This document shows, piece by piece, positions 24,070-34,827 of a stretch of 64,000 bases of DNA (position 1 is the stretch's first letter; the number at the start of each line of letters is the position of its first letter). The notes below the pieces were generated by a model. That model worked only from the letters and a program-made list of their open reading frames with translations, had not been told where the DNA came from and searched no databases. A program made the position numbers and the translations under genes. Source of the DNA: Haliclona indistincta (Eukaryota > Porifera > Demospongiae > Haplosclerida > Chalinidae); contig OZ024786.1 in assembly GCA_964017065.1 (NCBI GenBank), forward strand, positions 10,917,047-10,981,046. The letters are read 5' to 3'.

Positions 24070-25348
24070 AATCAGCGGTTTAGCGTTATATTGTTAAAAA
24101 CAAAAAGGGCGTAACTCGAACGGAGGGTGGAATGACAATGTTTTTAATGACGTAATGCTAAAATTCATGAGGGTGTGGCTCGTACTAAAACAAACTTTCT
24201 CTCGTTCTCCGTGCTGTCCACAGTCGTTTATAACAAATTACTAGAAACTTTTGTTTTAAGTCTAAGTATAGTCATTCATCTTCAGTTTTTGAAGGTGAAG
24301 TTTTCAGTCAATGAAATGAATTGCTATTCAAATTGCTATTGTGTGTATCCATGCAACTTGCTAAATAAAATTATTGTTACAAATGTATAATGAACAGATT
24401 TCACGAAACCCTCGGCGTGTTGCACATTGTAGAGTTAGCACCTTAGTTATGGTTTGCAGAAGGAGCTTTGCAGCTGAAGCCAACCTGCTTGCTATTGAAA
24501 CTGCACTGCTACATGTAACCAGAAGACAGCAAAGTGCTGACCACAATTCAATCGAGACAAGGTGTGTCAAGTGGGCGTGACCGTGAACACTGAGTAGGTA
24601 GCCATTGCTCTTGGCTTTGATAGGCTTTTTCTTGAGATGTCTACGCACCCCCAGAGCTGTCCTGCTGTTTAGATGGAATCTACAAGTACCTAGGTAGTCA
24701 ACTATGGGCGCCTTTGTTGTCAGAGAAGTCTAAGATGGCCGTCATGCAAGGTGAGCCAGCCATAACTCAAGAACGAAAGCACTTTAGCAAAATCCACGAG
24801 TCACATTGCAAGCCATGGTCGTGCTTAGCCTGTTCATACCTTAGTTGACGCGTAGAAGCGATCGCTGATCTCTGTAGCAGAAGAGACAGACAGACAGACA
24901 GACCGACCGAACGACAAAGCAAGTACCGTAACCCTCGCGCATGCGCCGAGGGTTAAAAAATGAAATGTCGTTAATCATTACAGTCATGCAGTCATAGTCA
25001 AGTTATAGTCATAGTCGTATCTTGCTGTTTTTGAAGATGAAGTTTATTAATGTTGTCAATGAAATCTCGCTAGTCATTCCATAGTCCAGTTTGATCTGGT
25101 ACTGTTTTGGGGTTTCAGCATTAGTGAATTGGGTTCTCGCTCAGGCTCCATCTCTTCGCTGAGTCTGAGAGAGCGCGAATAGCATTCCAGAGTGCAATCA
25201 GAAGACCACAGACACGCTAGATTGGAATCTACTAAGTTCATTTGTGGTTCACCACTACGACCCGGAAGTAGCGGAAATTATCATTTTTGTGTATATTACT
25301 TCCTCTCACGACGTCGAAGCAGAGTTCTGTGCCTAGGCTGTGTTCACG
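24070..25348. promoter_or_regulatory. Shared divergent promoter region, adaptor D / TM2-like copy 3, with MITE
   Basis: Orthologous to 10444-11124 but lengthened by the insertion at 24390-24956. CCGGAAGT lies at 25262-25269, followed by a second GGAA, an inverted 'acttcc' near 25300 and 'cacgacgtcg'. These are ETS-like and CRE-like by sequence only. Confidence 0.5.
24390..24956. mobile_element. 567-bp element ending in an 'aaccctcg..cgagggtt' hairpin
   Basis: Absent from the equivalent site in the B/TM2 spacer (near 10730). It begins 'tgaacagatttcacgaaacc' and ends with a gacaga simple repeat, 'gtaccgt' and a perfect-arm hairpin AACCCTCGCGCATGCG..GAGGGTT (24930-24954). A close copy in opposite orientation lies at 33196-33800. 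No transposase is seen; the class is not assigned. Confidence 0.7.
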
Positions 25349-26341
25349 ATGATAGCTGTTCTTGTACTCTGTTATATCGTGTGCCTCGCCGCCGCCGCTG
25401 GTCCGCATGAAAGGTGAGTGAATTGAAGACGAGTCAGTGGTGAGCTCGATCTGTCACTACGGGGCCGCATTACGTGTGTCTAAAAAGCCATATAGACTGA
25501 ATGTACAGTCATGTCATTTACCTGAATTACCCATGGTGTCAAAATTATAACTATTCAGTTGAGCATTTTGGGTAAACCGGAAATCAATTTTCATAACTAA
25601 CATATACTACATTGGCATTTAATCAAACCATGCACATGTATGTACAAATGTGAGGGTTGGGCCCACGTCTACTATTAATGCTTTATTGTGTACATCTATC
25701 TACAGTGATACACCATCCTGTAACCAGGACAGTGACTGTTTTCCTCCAGGATTCTCTATTACTAGTACCATCTCCACTTCCTTGGTAGACTGTCTCAAAA
25801 ATGGCGTCTGTACCTGCAGTCAGTGCTTTACTCATAATACAACAACAAACAAGTGTTTCATTGAGTACCCAACCTGCTACTACTATGATCCAAATACTGA
25901 CACATGTGTGGATATGAGAAAGTCTCAACTGACAGCACTTTTACTTTCTTTCACACTCTCTGGTGTTGGAGCAGCCAACTATTACATTGGACAGAATGTA
26001 CTAGCAGGCACTCAGCTAGCTCTGTTGTTGCTAGTGATCGTTGGTGTCGCTGGTGGCCTTGGTCTGTTTTACTGTTCAATCTCTAAATTGGAATTCAAAC
26101 AAGAAAAAAATATGGTAACTGATGTGGGCTTACTGTTTATAATAGTTATAATCTACTTTAAATTTTACCTTTTTAGAAATCATTTATTTCTGCTTGCTCA
26201 ATGATGAGCGCTGGGGCTGCTGCACTCCTAACAACGCTTTCATTGCTAGCTATCGGTGTATGGTGGATTGTTGCTGCTGTCACCTTTGTCACTAACCAGC
26301 GCTTGGGAGGAGATGGCTGTCCACTGAGGCCAATCCTGTGA
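25349..26341 (+). CDS. TM2-like secreted/membrane protein, copy 3 (intact)
   Basis: Exons 25349-25413, 25706-26114 and 26177-26341 join to 639 nt (212 aa). Signal peptide MIAVLVLCYIVCLAAAAG, nine-cysteine ectodomain, hydrophobic TM2-like core. Differences from copy 2 are few: in exon 3 the Asp of the Trp-Trp-Ile-Val-Asp motif is Ala (IVAAVTF) and the residue before SAGAAALL is Met. The conserved Asp is characteristic of TM2 domains, so this copy may be altered in the last helix. It is divergently paired with adaptor copy D. Confidence 0.8.
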
Positions 26342-26813
26342 CAATCCACTGATTTCTAACTATTGTTTAGTTATTAGATTATTATTGTTTAGGAATCAGC
26401 ATGATATTTAGTCGAGTAGTGTAGGAATGGCAATGGAGGCTATTTATATTAGCGTTTAAATGGCGATTCACACAGTGACAGTGATTCATCAGCTGGACAT
26501 GCTATAGATAGACTACACGGCTCTTTCAAATCTGCTATGACAATCTTCCACGCAGAGCATGTTGTGATTGACAATGGAAGATTGGCTTAATGCTACTATA
26601 TCTATACATGTAGAACTATCAATGGGGTGAATTTATATGGACAGTCCAACTTGTACTGAAGAACATTTTTTAATGTTAATTCACGTGCACGTTAATTCTC
26701 AACATTCCATCAATAATAATACATAATATCATAGCACCAACAGCACTTGTTTTACATGTAAAAACTTGCACATACATGTACATCAAAAGTAATGATAATA
26801 GAGCAAACATAAA
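26342..26813. other. Convergent intergenic region
   Basis: Repeated-unit spacer between TM2-like copy 3 and adaptor E; no gene is seen. Confidence 0.6.
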
Positions 26814-29435
26814 TCACTTATAATACTTTGATGAGTGCACTGGATATCGAAAATATGCTAGTACTTCATGATCACCAAATGATATAGAATATGATACACA
26901 TAAATGATGCTTCACTAATGTGTTGATAGAGTCATATCTGTATCTCATTTCTTTAAATGTTAACCAATCACCATCTCTATAAACATCCAGACCGATCACC
27001 TTCCTCTGTACCCTGAAGAACAATTATTATCAAAAATATTGTTCACATCTTTAAGAGTATACATGTATAATCCTTTATTACTGTGTGGGTAGCAACATTT
27101 TAACAATGGCTAGACTAAATAAAACTCCAACAAAAATTGCAAAGAAAAATTTAATGCTAGCAGAAAAAATTAATAGTGATGGAGAATACCATTATTGTAA
27201 TTAGACAATAATAATAAATTTTGTGGCTAAGATGTAAATTTTAAGTGTAGGCACATGATACTGTTTGGTACTACTTACACAATATCCACTGTGAACAGGT
27301 GATTGGGACCTGACAGGTCAGTTGCTCTCACTAGGAATGTCTCATTTATCCTCCCTCTCAGCAACCTCTCTGACTCCTCCTTACTGAGCTGTCTGCAGAG
27401 CCATGTGCTCTCATCATGGTGAGGGAAATGCTTGGGAATTAGTCACAGATTCTTGAGGTTGTTGTGATCTGTCTATAGCCTGTTGAAAGAAGTACATGCA
27501 CTACACTGCATTGTAGTGTACATATTGCACTCACTTGAGCAGCAATGCTGCTGTCACTTGAATGTACAAGAACTCTTCTGTCTTCCACAGAACTATGTGT
27601 TCTGTCACCACGATCATCTATAGTTAGAAATGCATAACAGCTACATCACAATCATTAAAGTATAATAACTAGACAAGTGTCAAGCATATCTTTGCATCGA
27701 GTAACTTAATTACATGATGTAAAGGATAACGCATGAACTGTGCACAAAATGCAAAACTCGCAAAACATCACCTTTCAACTGAAGTGCAATGGTTAGTTGA
27801 AGTACAAGATCTTTCACAAGTGATATCTGATTATGAAAATCAAAAGTAACACAGTTTCTATGATAACATATCCTCACCTCATTCTGATCACTGGTGCAGT
27901 CCACTACTATAGTGTCTCCTACCCTAAGGTAGGTGACACTGCTCTCCACCAGCAGCTCCCTGTTCTTCTGCGCTAGCCTCACTAGTTCGGTCATTAGATA
28001 CTGTGGAGCACAGCAGATTACCCGTACACTCCCTCCTCTAACCACCACGATGTGTACATAGATATTCTGCTCGTCAAAGGCTTGTTGGAGAAGATCTTGT
28101 ATATCAGAGAGCGTTTTCTCTGCTGGGCTCCAGCGCAATTTGAAGCTGATGGTTGTAGTACTTGTAGAAGATGCGAAATCTACTGACTTTGTATCGAGGA
28201 ATGGTTTCATGTAGATATGCTGTATCAACTTTTGATGGCTGAATTCATTTACAAATTGATAGTATTTTCCGATTTCTTCAGTGACAGAAGGGATATTAAA
28301 TCGCCTAGCGACTCCTTTAAGATGTGTGCAACATGTGAAGGATGAGTGTTTCTGGATAATATCGATGATATCTGAGATAGTGTGAGCCTTATCCAGTGAA
28401 TCATTCATTTCTGGGAATCTGGAAACATATCGTTTTAATCGTTCAGGAGTGACTGATTCTTCGTTTTCTAATATCTCAGCTACTTCATCAAAGAGCTGAG
28501 CAAATCTATCCTGGATGTCTTCGAAATCTTCTCGAAACTTTCCTGGTACTATGACCTGAGTTGATGTCTCTACAGAGAAGAGACTATGTAAATACATGTA
28601 CTAAGCGCAAATGTAGGTAGTACTTTGTGTATTAGAAGTAGATGCAGTAGTAGCCAGAGTTGATGTAGCTACATGTAGTGCAGTGACTGCAGGTGAGATG
28701 CATTCCTGTTGACCTAAAAATGTGATGTAAAGAAGTCTTGGCAGGTAAGTTATACATAATGCACAAAATTACTGGCTTCATGCACTATAAAGTTTTAACG
28801 ACATGTATCCTATGTGCTGCTACAATGAAAGCCGCACCTAGAATCATTGTGCAGCAGTATCACTGTGATAAAAATATTCATGCTCTCGCTCATGCAGCCA
28901 CACTGGGCTCAGTGGTGCAGCTGCTAGAAAAGCAATATTACTTTGTACAGCAGACATCAGTGTCCCCCAAAAAATAATTATTTCATGTCCCACATATTCT
29001 TGAAACATGGAAAAACTAAACGATTGATCGAAAGAATTAACTCCCAAGTGTCTATGTGCACAGGATAAATAATCATAGTACAGTTCACACATTACCTGTG
29101 ATTTGTAAAACTTGGTACTTCTCTCTCAGTGTAGCTGACAGTGTGTGGTGACCAATCTTCTCTAGAGCTGTTATAATCATGCTCCACGAGGCATCAGGTG
29201 TTGAGTCAAGCCAATACTGTAGTAATTCAATTCTCCAATACTGCATTCCTTCTTGTGGAGCAGATTGTCTGATCTCCTTTAGTTTACCGGGCGGCATTTT
29301 CAAAGCCACACCCAGAGAATGCAAATCATTCATCGACTGGAGCTCCTCCGTCAGTTGATAGATGGTTGGTACTGGGATATTTTACAAACATTAGGACTAG
29401 AATAAAAGAGTCATAGCTAGCTTACCGCCAGACAT
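26814..29435 (-). pseudogene. Adaptor copy E: SH2-1 deleted, downstream frame lost
   Basis: Open exons: 29435-29426 (MSG start), 29371-29096 (death domain), 28713-28624 (linker), 28569-27772 (central domain, with an extra Cys codon in VVDCTSDQ), 27617-27535 (hinge). The next hinge exon begins at 27479, but at about 27438-27442 it is joined directly to the middle of the SH2-2 first exon. This removes all of SH2-1, the spacer and the start of SH2-2. The fusion is out of frame and reaches TGA at 27414-27416. The remaining SH2-2 pieces (to 27279, and 27012-26814) stay recognisable. A truncated protein with only the death domain and central domain is possible, so this copy could act as a soluble form; a simple pseudogene is equally likely. 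It is divergent from TM2-like copy 4. Confidence 0.75.
28858..28962 (+). pseudogene. Relic exon, possibly ankyrin-like, inside the copy E intron
   Basis: After 'attgtgcag' the plus strand reads HALAHAATLGSVVQLLEKQY, which resembles an ankyrin-repeat helix pair. A similar relic lies at 37090-37194 in copy F (YALADAGTLGSVVKLLEKQY), and decayed traces are in the same introns of B (about 9915-9998) and D. I see no adjoining exons. This is a weak homology call. Confidence 0.35.
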
Positions 29436-30233
29436 TGTCAGCTGATTTAGCGCTATAGGTAAACACGAAAGGGCGTAACTCGAACAGGGGCCTATTTTGC
29501 AACGACGTAATGCTAAAATGAACGAGGGCGTGGCTCGTACAGTGCAGACATGAATATCATCATGATTACTTCCTCTCGTTTTCAACGCAGTCGCTGTCCA
29601 CAGTCCTTATAACAATTATTACTAGAAACTTTTGTGTTAAGTCTAGGCAGTCATGAACATAACAATAGATAGTGTGTATTAGATTAAGATTCTAGTAGTC
29701 ATCAAGAAGCTAAATTCTTCATGAAATGTCCCATCTCTCTATTGCAGTTCAGAGGAATAGACTAGTCAGCATACATCAACAAGACTCAATGATAGCTGTG
29801 TGCCGAGTCTATTCTGTCTCTTGCAGTTCCGAGCAGGAGGAATAGACTAACAGACTCAATGATAGCTGTGTCATAGATATGATGTGTGCGTAGGAAGTGA
29901 CTAGATTAATTTTGGTATCTTGAAGATGAAGTTACATTCATACTGTCAGTGAAATATCGTTAATCATAACAGTCATAGTCCAGTTTCTGTACTGGGGTTC
30001 AGCATTAATAATGTGAATTGGGTTCTCGCTCAGGCTCCATCGCTTCGCTGAGTCTGAGCGAGCGCGAATAGCCATTCCAGAGAGCAATCAGAAGACCACA
30101 GACACGCTATATTGGAATCTACAAAGCTATGATCTCATTTGTGGTCGACCCGGAAGTAGCGGAAATTATCATAATTTTAGTGTATATTACTTTCTCTCAC
30201 GACGTCGAAGTTCAGTGATAAGCTGTATTCACG
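29436..30233. promoter_or_regulatory. Shared divergent promoter region, adaptor E / TM2-like copy 4
   Basis: 798 bp, homologous to 10444-11124, with CCGGAAGT at 30150-30157 and a downstream 'acgacgtcg'. It contains an internal near-duplicate 'gttc(a/c)gag..aggaatagacta' (about 29745 and 29825). Confidence 0.5.
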
Positions 30234-31226
30234 ATGATAGCTGTTCCAGTTGTACTCTGTTATATCGTGTGCCTCGCTGCCGCCGCCGCTGGTCCGCATG
30301 AAAGGTGAGTGAGTTGAAGACGAGTCAGTGGTGAGCTCGATCTGTCACTACGGGGCCGCATTACGTGTGTCTAAAAAGCCATATAGACTGAATGTGAAAT
30401 CATGTCATCTACCTGAATTGCACATGGTGTCAATATTCGAACTCTTCAGTTGTAGCAATATGTAAACTGAAAAGCAATTTTCATAACTAACATAGACTAC
30501 TTTGGCATCTAATCAAACCACATGTATGTACAAATGTGAGGGTTGGGCCCACGTCTACTATTAATGCTTTATTGTGTACATCTATCTACAGTGATACACC
30601 ATCCTGTAACAAGGACAGTGACTGTTTTCCTCCGGGATTCTCTATTACTAGTACCATCCCCACTTCCTTGGTAGACTGTCTCAACAATGGCGTCTGTACC
30701 TGCAGTCAGTGCTTTACTCATAATACGACAACAAACAAGTGTTTCATTGAGTATCCAACCTGCTACTACTATGATCCAAATACTGACACATGTGTGGATA
30801 TGAGAAAGTCTCAACTGACAGCACTTTTACTTTCTCTCACACTCTCTGGTGTGGGAGCAGCCAACTATTACATTGGACAGAATGTACTAGCAGGCACTCA
30901 GCTAGCTCTGTTGTTGATAGTGATCGGTGGTGTCGCTGGTGGTCTTGGTCTGTTTTACTGTTCAATCTCTAAATTGGAATTCAAACAAGAAAAAAATATG
31001 GTAACTGATGTGGGTTTAGTGTTTACAATAGTTATAATCTACTTTAAATTTTACCTTTTAGAAATCATTTATTTCTGCTTGCTCAATGGTGAGTGCTGGG
31101 GCTGCTGCACTTCTAGCAACACTTTCATTGCTAGCTATCGGTGTATGGTGGATTGTTGATGCTATCACCTTTGTCACTAACCAGCGCTTGGGAGGAGATG
31201 GCTGTCCACTGAGACCAATCCTGTGA
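30234..31226 (+). CDS. TM2-like secreted/membrane protein, copy 4 (intact)
   Basis: Exons 30234-30304, 30592-31000 and 31062-31226 join to 645 nt (214 aa). Signal peptide MIAVPVVLCYIVCLAAAAAG, nine-cysteine ectodomain with Asn-Thr-Thr, TM2-like core, and the Trp-Trp-Ile-Val-Asp motif intact. The splice sites (donor gtgagt, acceptor ctacag, donor gtaact, acceptor ttttag) match copies 2 and 3. It is paired divergently with adaptor E, which has lost SH2-1. Confidence 0.8.
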
Positions 31227-31663
31227 CAATCCACTGATTTCTAACTATTGTTTAGTTATTAGATTATTATTGTTTATGAATCAGCATGATATTTAGTAGG
31301 GTAGTGTAGGAATGACAATGGAGGCTATTTATATTAGCGTTTAAACGGCAATTCACACAGTGACGGCAATTCATCAGTTGGACATGCAGCAGATAGACTA
31401 CACGGCACTTTCAAATCTGCTATGACAATCTTCCACGCAGAGCATGTTGTGATTGCAATAATATTATGGTGAATTTATAGGGACAGCCCAGCTTGTACTA
31501 AAGAACATTTTCTTTATGAAAATTCTCGTCCATGTTAATTCTCAACATTCCATCAATAATAATACATAATACATTGTATCATAGCACCAACAGCACTTGT
31601 TTTACATGTAAATACTTGCACATACATGTACATCAAAAGTAATGATAATAGAGCAAACATAAA
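31227..31663. other. Convergent intergenic region
   Basis: Repeated-unit spacer between TM2-like copy 4 and adaptor F; no gene is seen. Confidence 0.6.
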
Positions 31664-32902
31664 TCACTTATAATACTTTGATGAGTGCACTGGATATCGA
31701 AAACATGCTTGTACTCCATGATCACCAATTGGTATATAACTAGCTACAGCAACACAGTGCATCACTAATGTCTTGATAGAGTCATATCTTTCTCTCTGTC
31801 CTTTAAGTAATAAACAATCACCATCTCTATAAACACCCAGACTGATCACCTTCCTCAGTAGCCTGAAGAAAATTATCAACAATTGTTCACACCTTCAAGA
31901 GTATAAATGTAAAATCCTAGATTACTGTGTGAGTAGCAACATTTACAATGGCTGGACTCAGGCTAGAAACTAAAACACCAACAAAAAATCAAAAGCGATA
32001 ATTTTATGCTAGCAAGGAGAAAAATTTAATAGTGACGGAGGATACACATTCATCAATATTATTTGTAATTAGACGATAATAATAGCATTTGTGGCTAAGA
32101 TGTAAATTCTAAGTTTAGGCACCTGATACTACTTACACAATATCCACTGTGAAAAGGTGATTGGGACCTGACAGGTCAGTTGCTCTCACTAGGAATGTCT
32201 CATCTATCCTCCCTCTCAGCAACTTCTCTGACTCCTCCTTACTGAGCTGTCTGCAGAGCCATGTGCTCTCATCATGGTGAGGATAATGCTTGGGAGGTGA
32301 TGCCACATCACTGAATGTGTAATACTGAGAGGTTAAATAATATGTAATGATTATTGTCAGAAGCTAAGCATATACTACTGTTACAAAATTTTAAACTAGA
32401 GTTTTAATGAACACATACCTGTGCGCTTACTACACGACTACTGTGGAATTTAGATATTGCTTTTTACTATGACACATAGTGTTTCCAGAGCATGCCTACC
32501 CAGCATGCGATATGGTATTCACATTGTGAATGAACTTAACACAAACTCACTGGTATGATACGTGAATTTACTTGACACACACTCACTTTTATGATAGTAG
32601 GAATATCTGATGGTAGGTTAGCAAGAGTATCTCTGCAGATAGTGAGAAGTGATAAACACAAACAGCACTACTGATAGCTCACTTGTCAGGAAATAATGGA
32701 TTGGTCAGTGTAACTAAAGTTTTTCCATGATCAGTTGTAAACCCTGTTCTTGAGAGAACTGCTACACACTGTTCAACTGATGTGTATTTTTCATTATTGA
32801 GTGATCCATAGTAGTGTCCTATTTTGTAGATTGGTATAAACCTGACTCTCCCATTGACACTATACAAACAATAAACACCAGTTACCATGGTGACATGTAT
32901 TT

Positions 32903-34827
32903 GTTACGACCCGATTCACAACCTGACCCGTTTCGAAGCCGGCCGCCGGTTTCGAAGCCGGTTAACCCGATTTACAACCACATAAGCTCAGTTGACCCGG
33001 TTTAAAACCGAACCGTGTTTCAATGCTTCAGGGTGCCCACCTGCTTGCTAGATTGACAGAACCTAAGTTAGGAGTGCTGTCGCGATTATAGCTCATGCAG
33101 TGTAGCGCAGCAAGACTGGAAAGTGTCCGCTGGAGGCGTTTTAGAGCATCATGTGCTACTACAGTCATCGACAGAGCGTCGTTGTAAGTGGTTTATTAAC
33201 CCTCGGCGCATGCGCGAGGGTTACGGTACTTGGTTTGTCACTCATTAACCCTCGGCGCATGCGCGAGGGTTACGGTACTTGCTTTGTCGGTCGGTCTGTC
33301 TGTCTCTTCTGCTACAGAGATCAGCGATCGCTTCTACGCGTCAACTAAGGTATGAACAGGCTAAGCACGACCATGGCTTGCAATGTGACTCGTGGATTTT
33401 GCTAAAGTGCTTTCGTTCTTGAGTTATGGCTGGCTCACCTTGCATGACGGCCATCTTAGACTTCTCTGACAACAAAGGCGCCCATAGTTGACTACCTAGG
33501 TACTTGTAGATTCCATCTAAACAGCAGGACAGCTCTGGGGGTGCGTAGACATCTCAAGAAAAAGCCTATCAAAGCCAAGAGCAATGGCTACCTACTCAGT
33601 GTTCACGGTCACGCCCACTTGACACACCTTGTCTCGATTGAATTGTGGTCAGCACTTTGCTGTCTTCTGGTTACATGTAGCAGTGCAGTTTCAATAGCAA
33701 GCAGGTTGGCTTCAGCTGCAAAGCTCCTTCTGCAAACCATAACTAAGGTGCTAACTCTACAATGTGCAACACGCCGAGGGTTTCGTGAAATCTGTTCATT
33801 CGTTCATTCATTCATTCGTTCTGTCCATCGAGCTGCAGAGACCATCGCTCACTTCTGAAACTCGGTAAAGGTATGAACAGACTTAGCACGACAATGGCTT
33901 GCAATCTGACTCGTGGATTTTGCTGAAGTGCTTTCGTTCTCGAGTTATGTATGGCTGGCTCACCTTAACGGCCGTCTTTGACCTCTCTGACGACAAAAGC
34001 GCCCATAGTTGACTATCTAGGTACTTGTAGATTCCATCTAAACAGCAGGACAGCTCTGGGGGTGCGTAGACATCTCAAGAAATAGCCTATCAAACCCTAG
34101 AGCAATGGCTACCTGCTCGTGTTCACGGTCACGCCCACTTGACACACCTTGTCTTTGTGGTCAGCACTTTGCTGTCTTCTGTTTACCAGTACAGTTTCAA
34201 CTTACAATAGCAAGCAGGTTGGCTTTAGCTGCAAAGCTCCTTCTGAAAGCCATAACTAGGAGCTTACTCTACAATGTGCAACACGCCAAGGGTTTGTGAA
34301 ATCTTTTTTACAGCAGTAGTTTCAATATAGCTACAGCATATAAGTTAAGCAGGTTGGCACTAGCTGCAAACTCCTGCTGCAATCCCCAACTAGGGAGCTT
34401 AGTGCTAACTCTACAATAGTTGCAAAACGCCGAGGGTTCGTGAAATTCGTTCATTAGCGCAGCACAGCAAGCCTACCTGCCAAATTGACAGGAATGCCGT
34501 TACGAGTGGTTCAGCAACGCAGCGCAGCCTAAGCAACAAATGTTGTGTGCATGCAACAGTTGTACTGCACTAAAATCCATAGGAACATGTCACAGCTTCT
34601 TCTTCAGACGTGACTCCTGTACATGGAAGCAAAGAACAATATAATTTCGATGCAATGCATGTATATGGACACTCAGAGTACACGTTATGTTTATAGTAGA
34701 CGAAGTCTATTACACGCGCGCACTTAGCATTATGCACGCTTTGAATCTGGCACGCAGCTAGCTAACCGGCTTCGAAACCGGTCGACCGGCTTCGAAGCGG
34801 GTCAGAGGTTGTGAATCGGGTCGTAAC
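32903..34827. mobile_element. 1.9-kb inverted-repeat DNA transposon in the SH2-1 intron of copy F
   Basis: The ends read GTTACGACCCGATTCACAAC inward from the left; the right end is the reverse complement (gttgtgaatcgggtcgtaac), with homology continuing through 'ctgacccg.ttcgaagccgg'. No transposase frame is visible. The interior is filled by one full and two partial copies of the 24390-type element. The target duplication is not clear. Confidence 0.7.
33196..34450. mobile_element. Nested copies of the 'aaccctcg' hairpin element
   Basis: Two tandem copies of the terminal hairpin (about 33196-33222 and 33245-33271), each followed by 'ttacggtacttg', precede a near-full inverted copy of the 24390-24956 element (to about 33800). 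Diverged partial copies follow at about 33870-34290 and 34310-34450, each ending near 'cgccgagggtt..gtgaaat'. Confidence 0.6.

Noticed and set aside
24385..24648. 95-residue frame starting MRRHLKKKP, repeated at 33541-33858
   Set aside because: Both lie inside the same non-autonomous hairpin element; the frame is conserved only because the element is recent.
24930..24956. Helitron 3' end
   Set aside because: A terminal hairpin is present, but no CTRR end, no 5' TC and no Rep/helicase gene are seen, so the class is left open.
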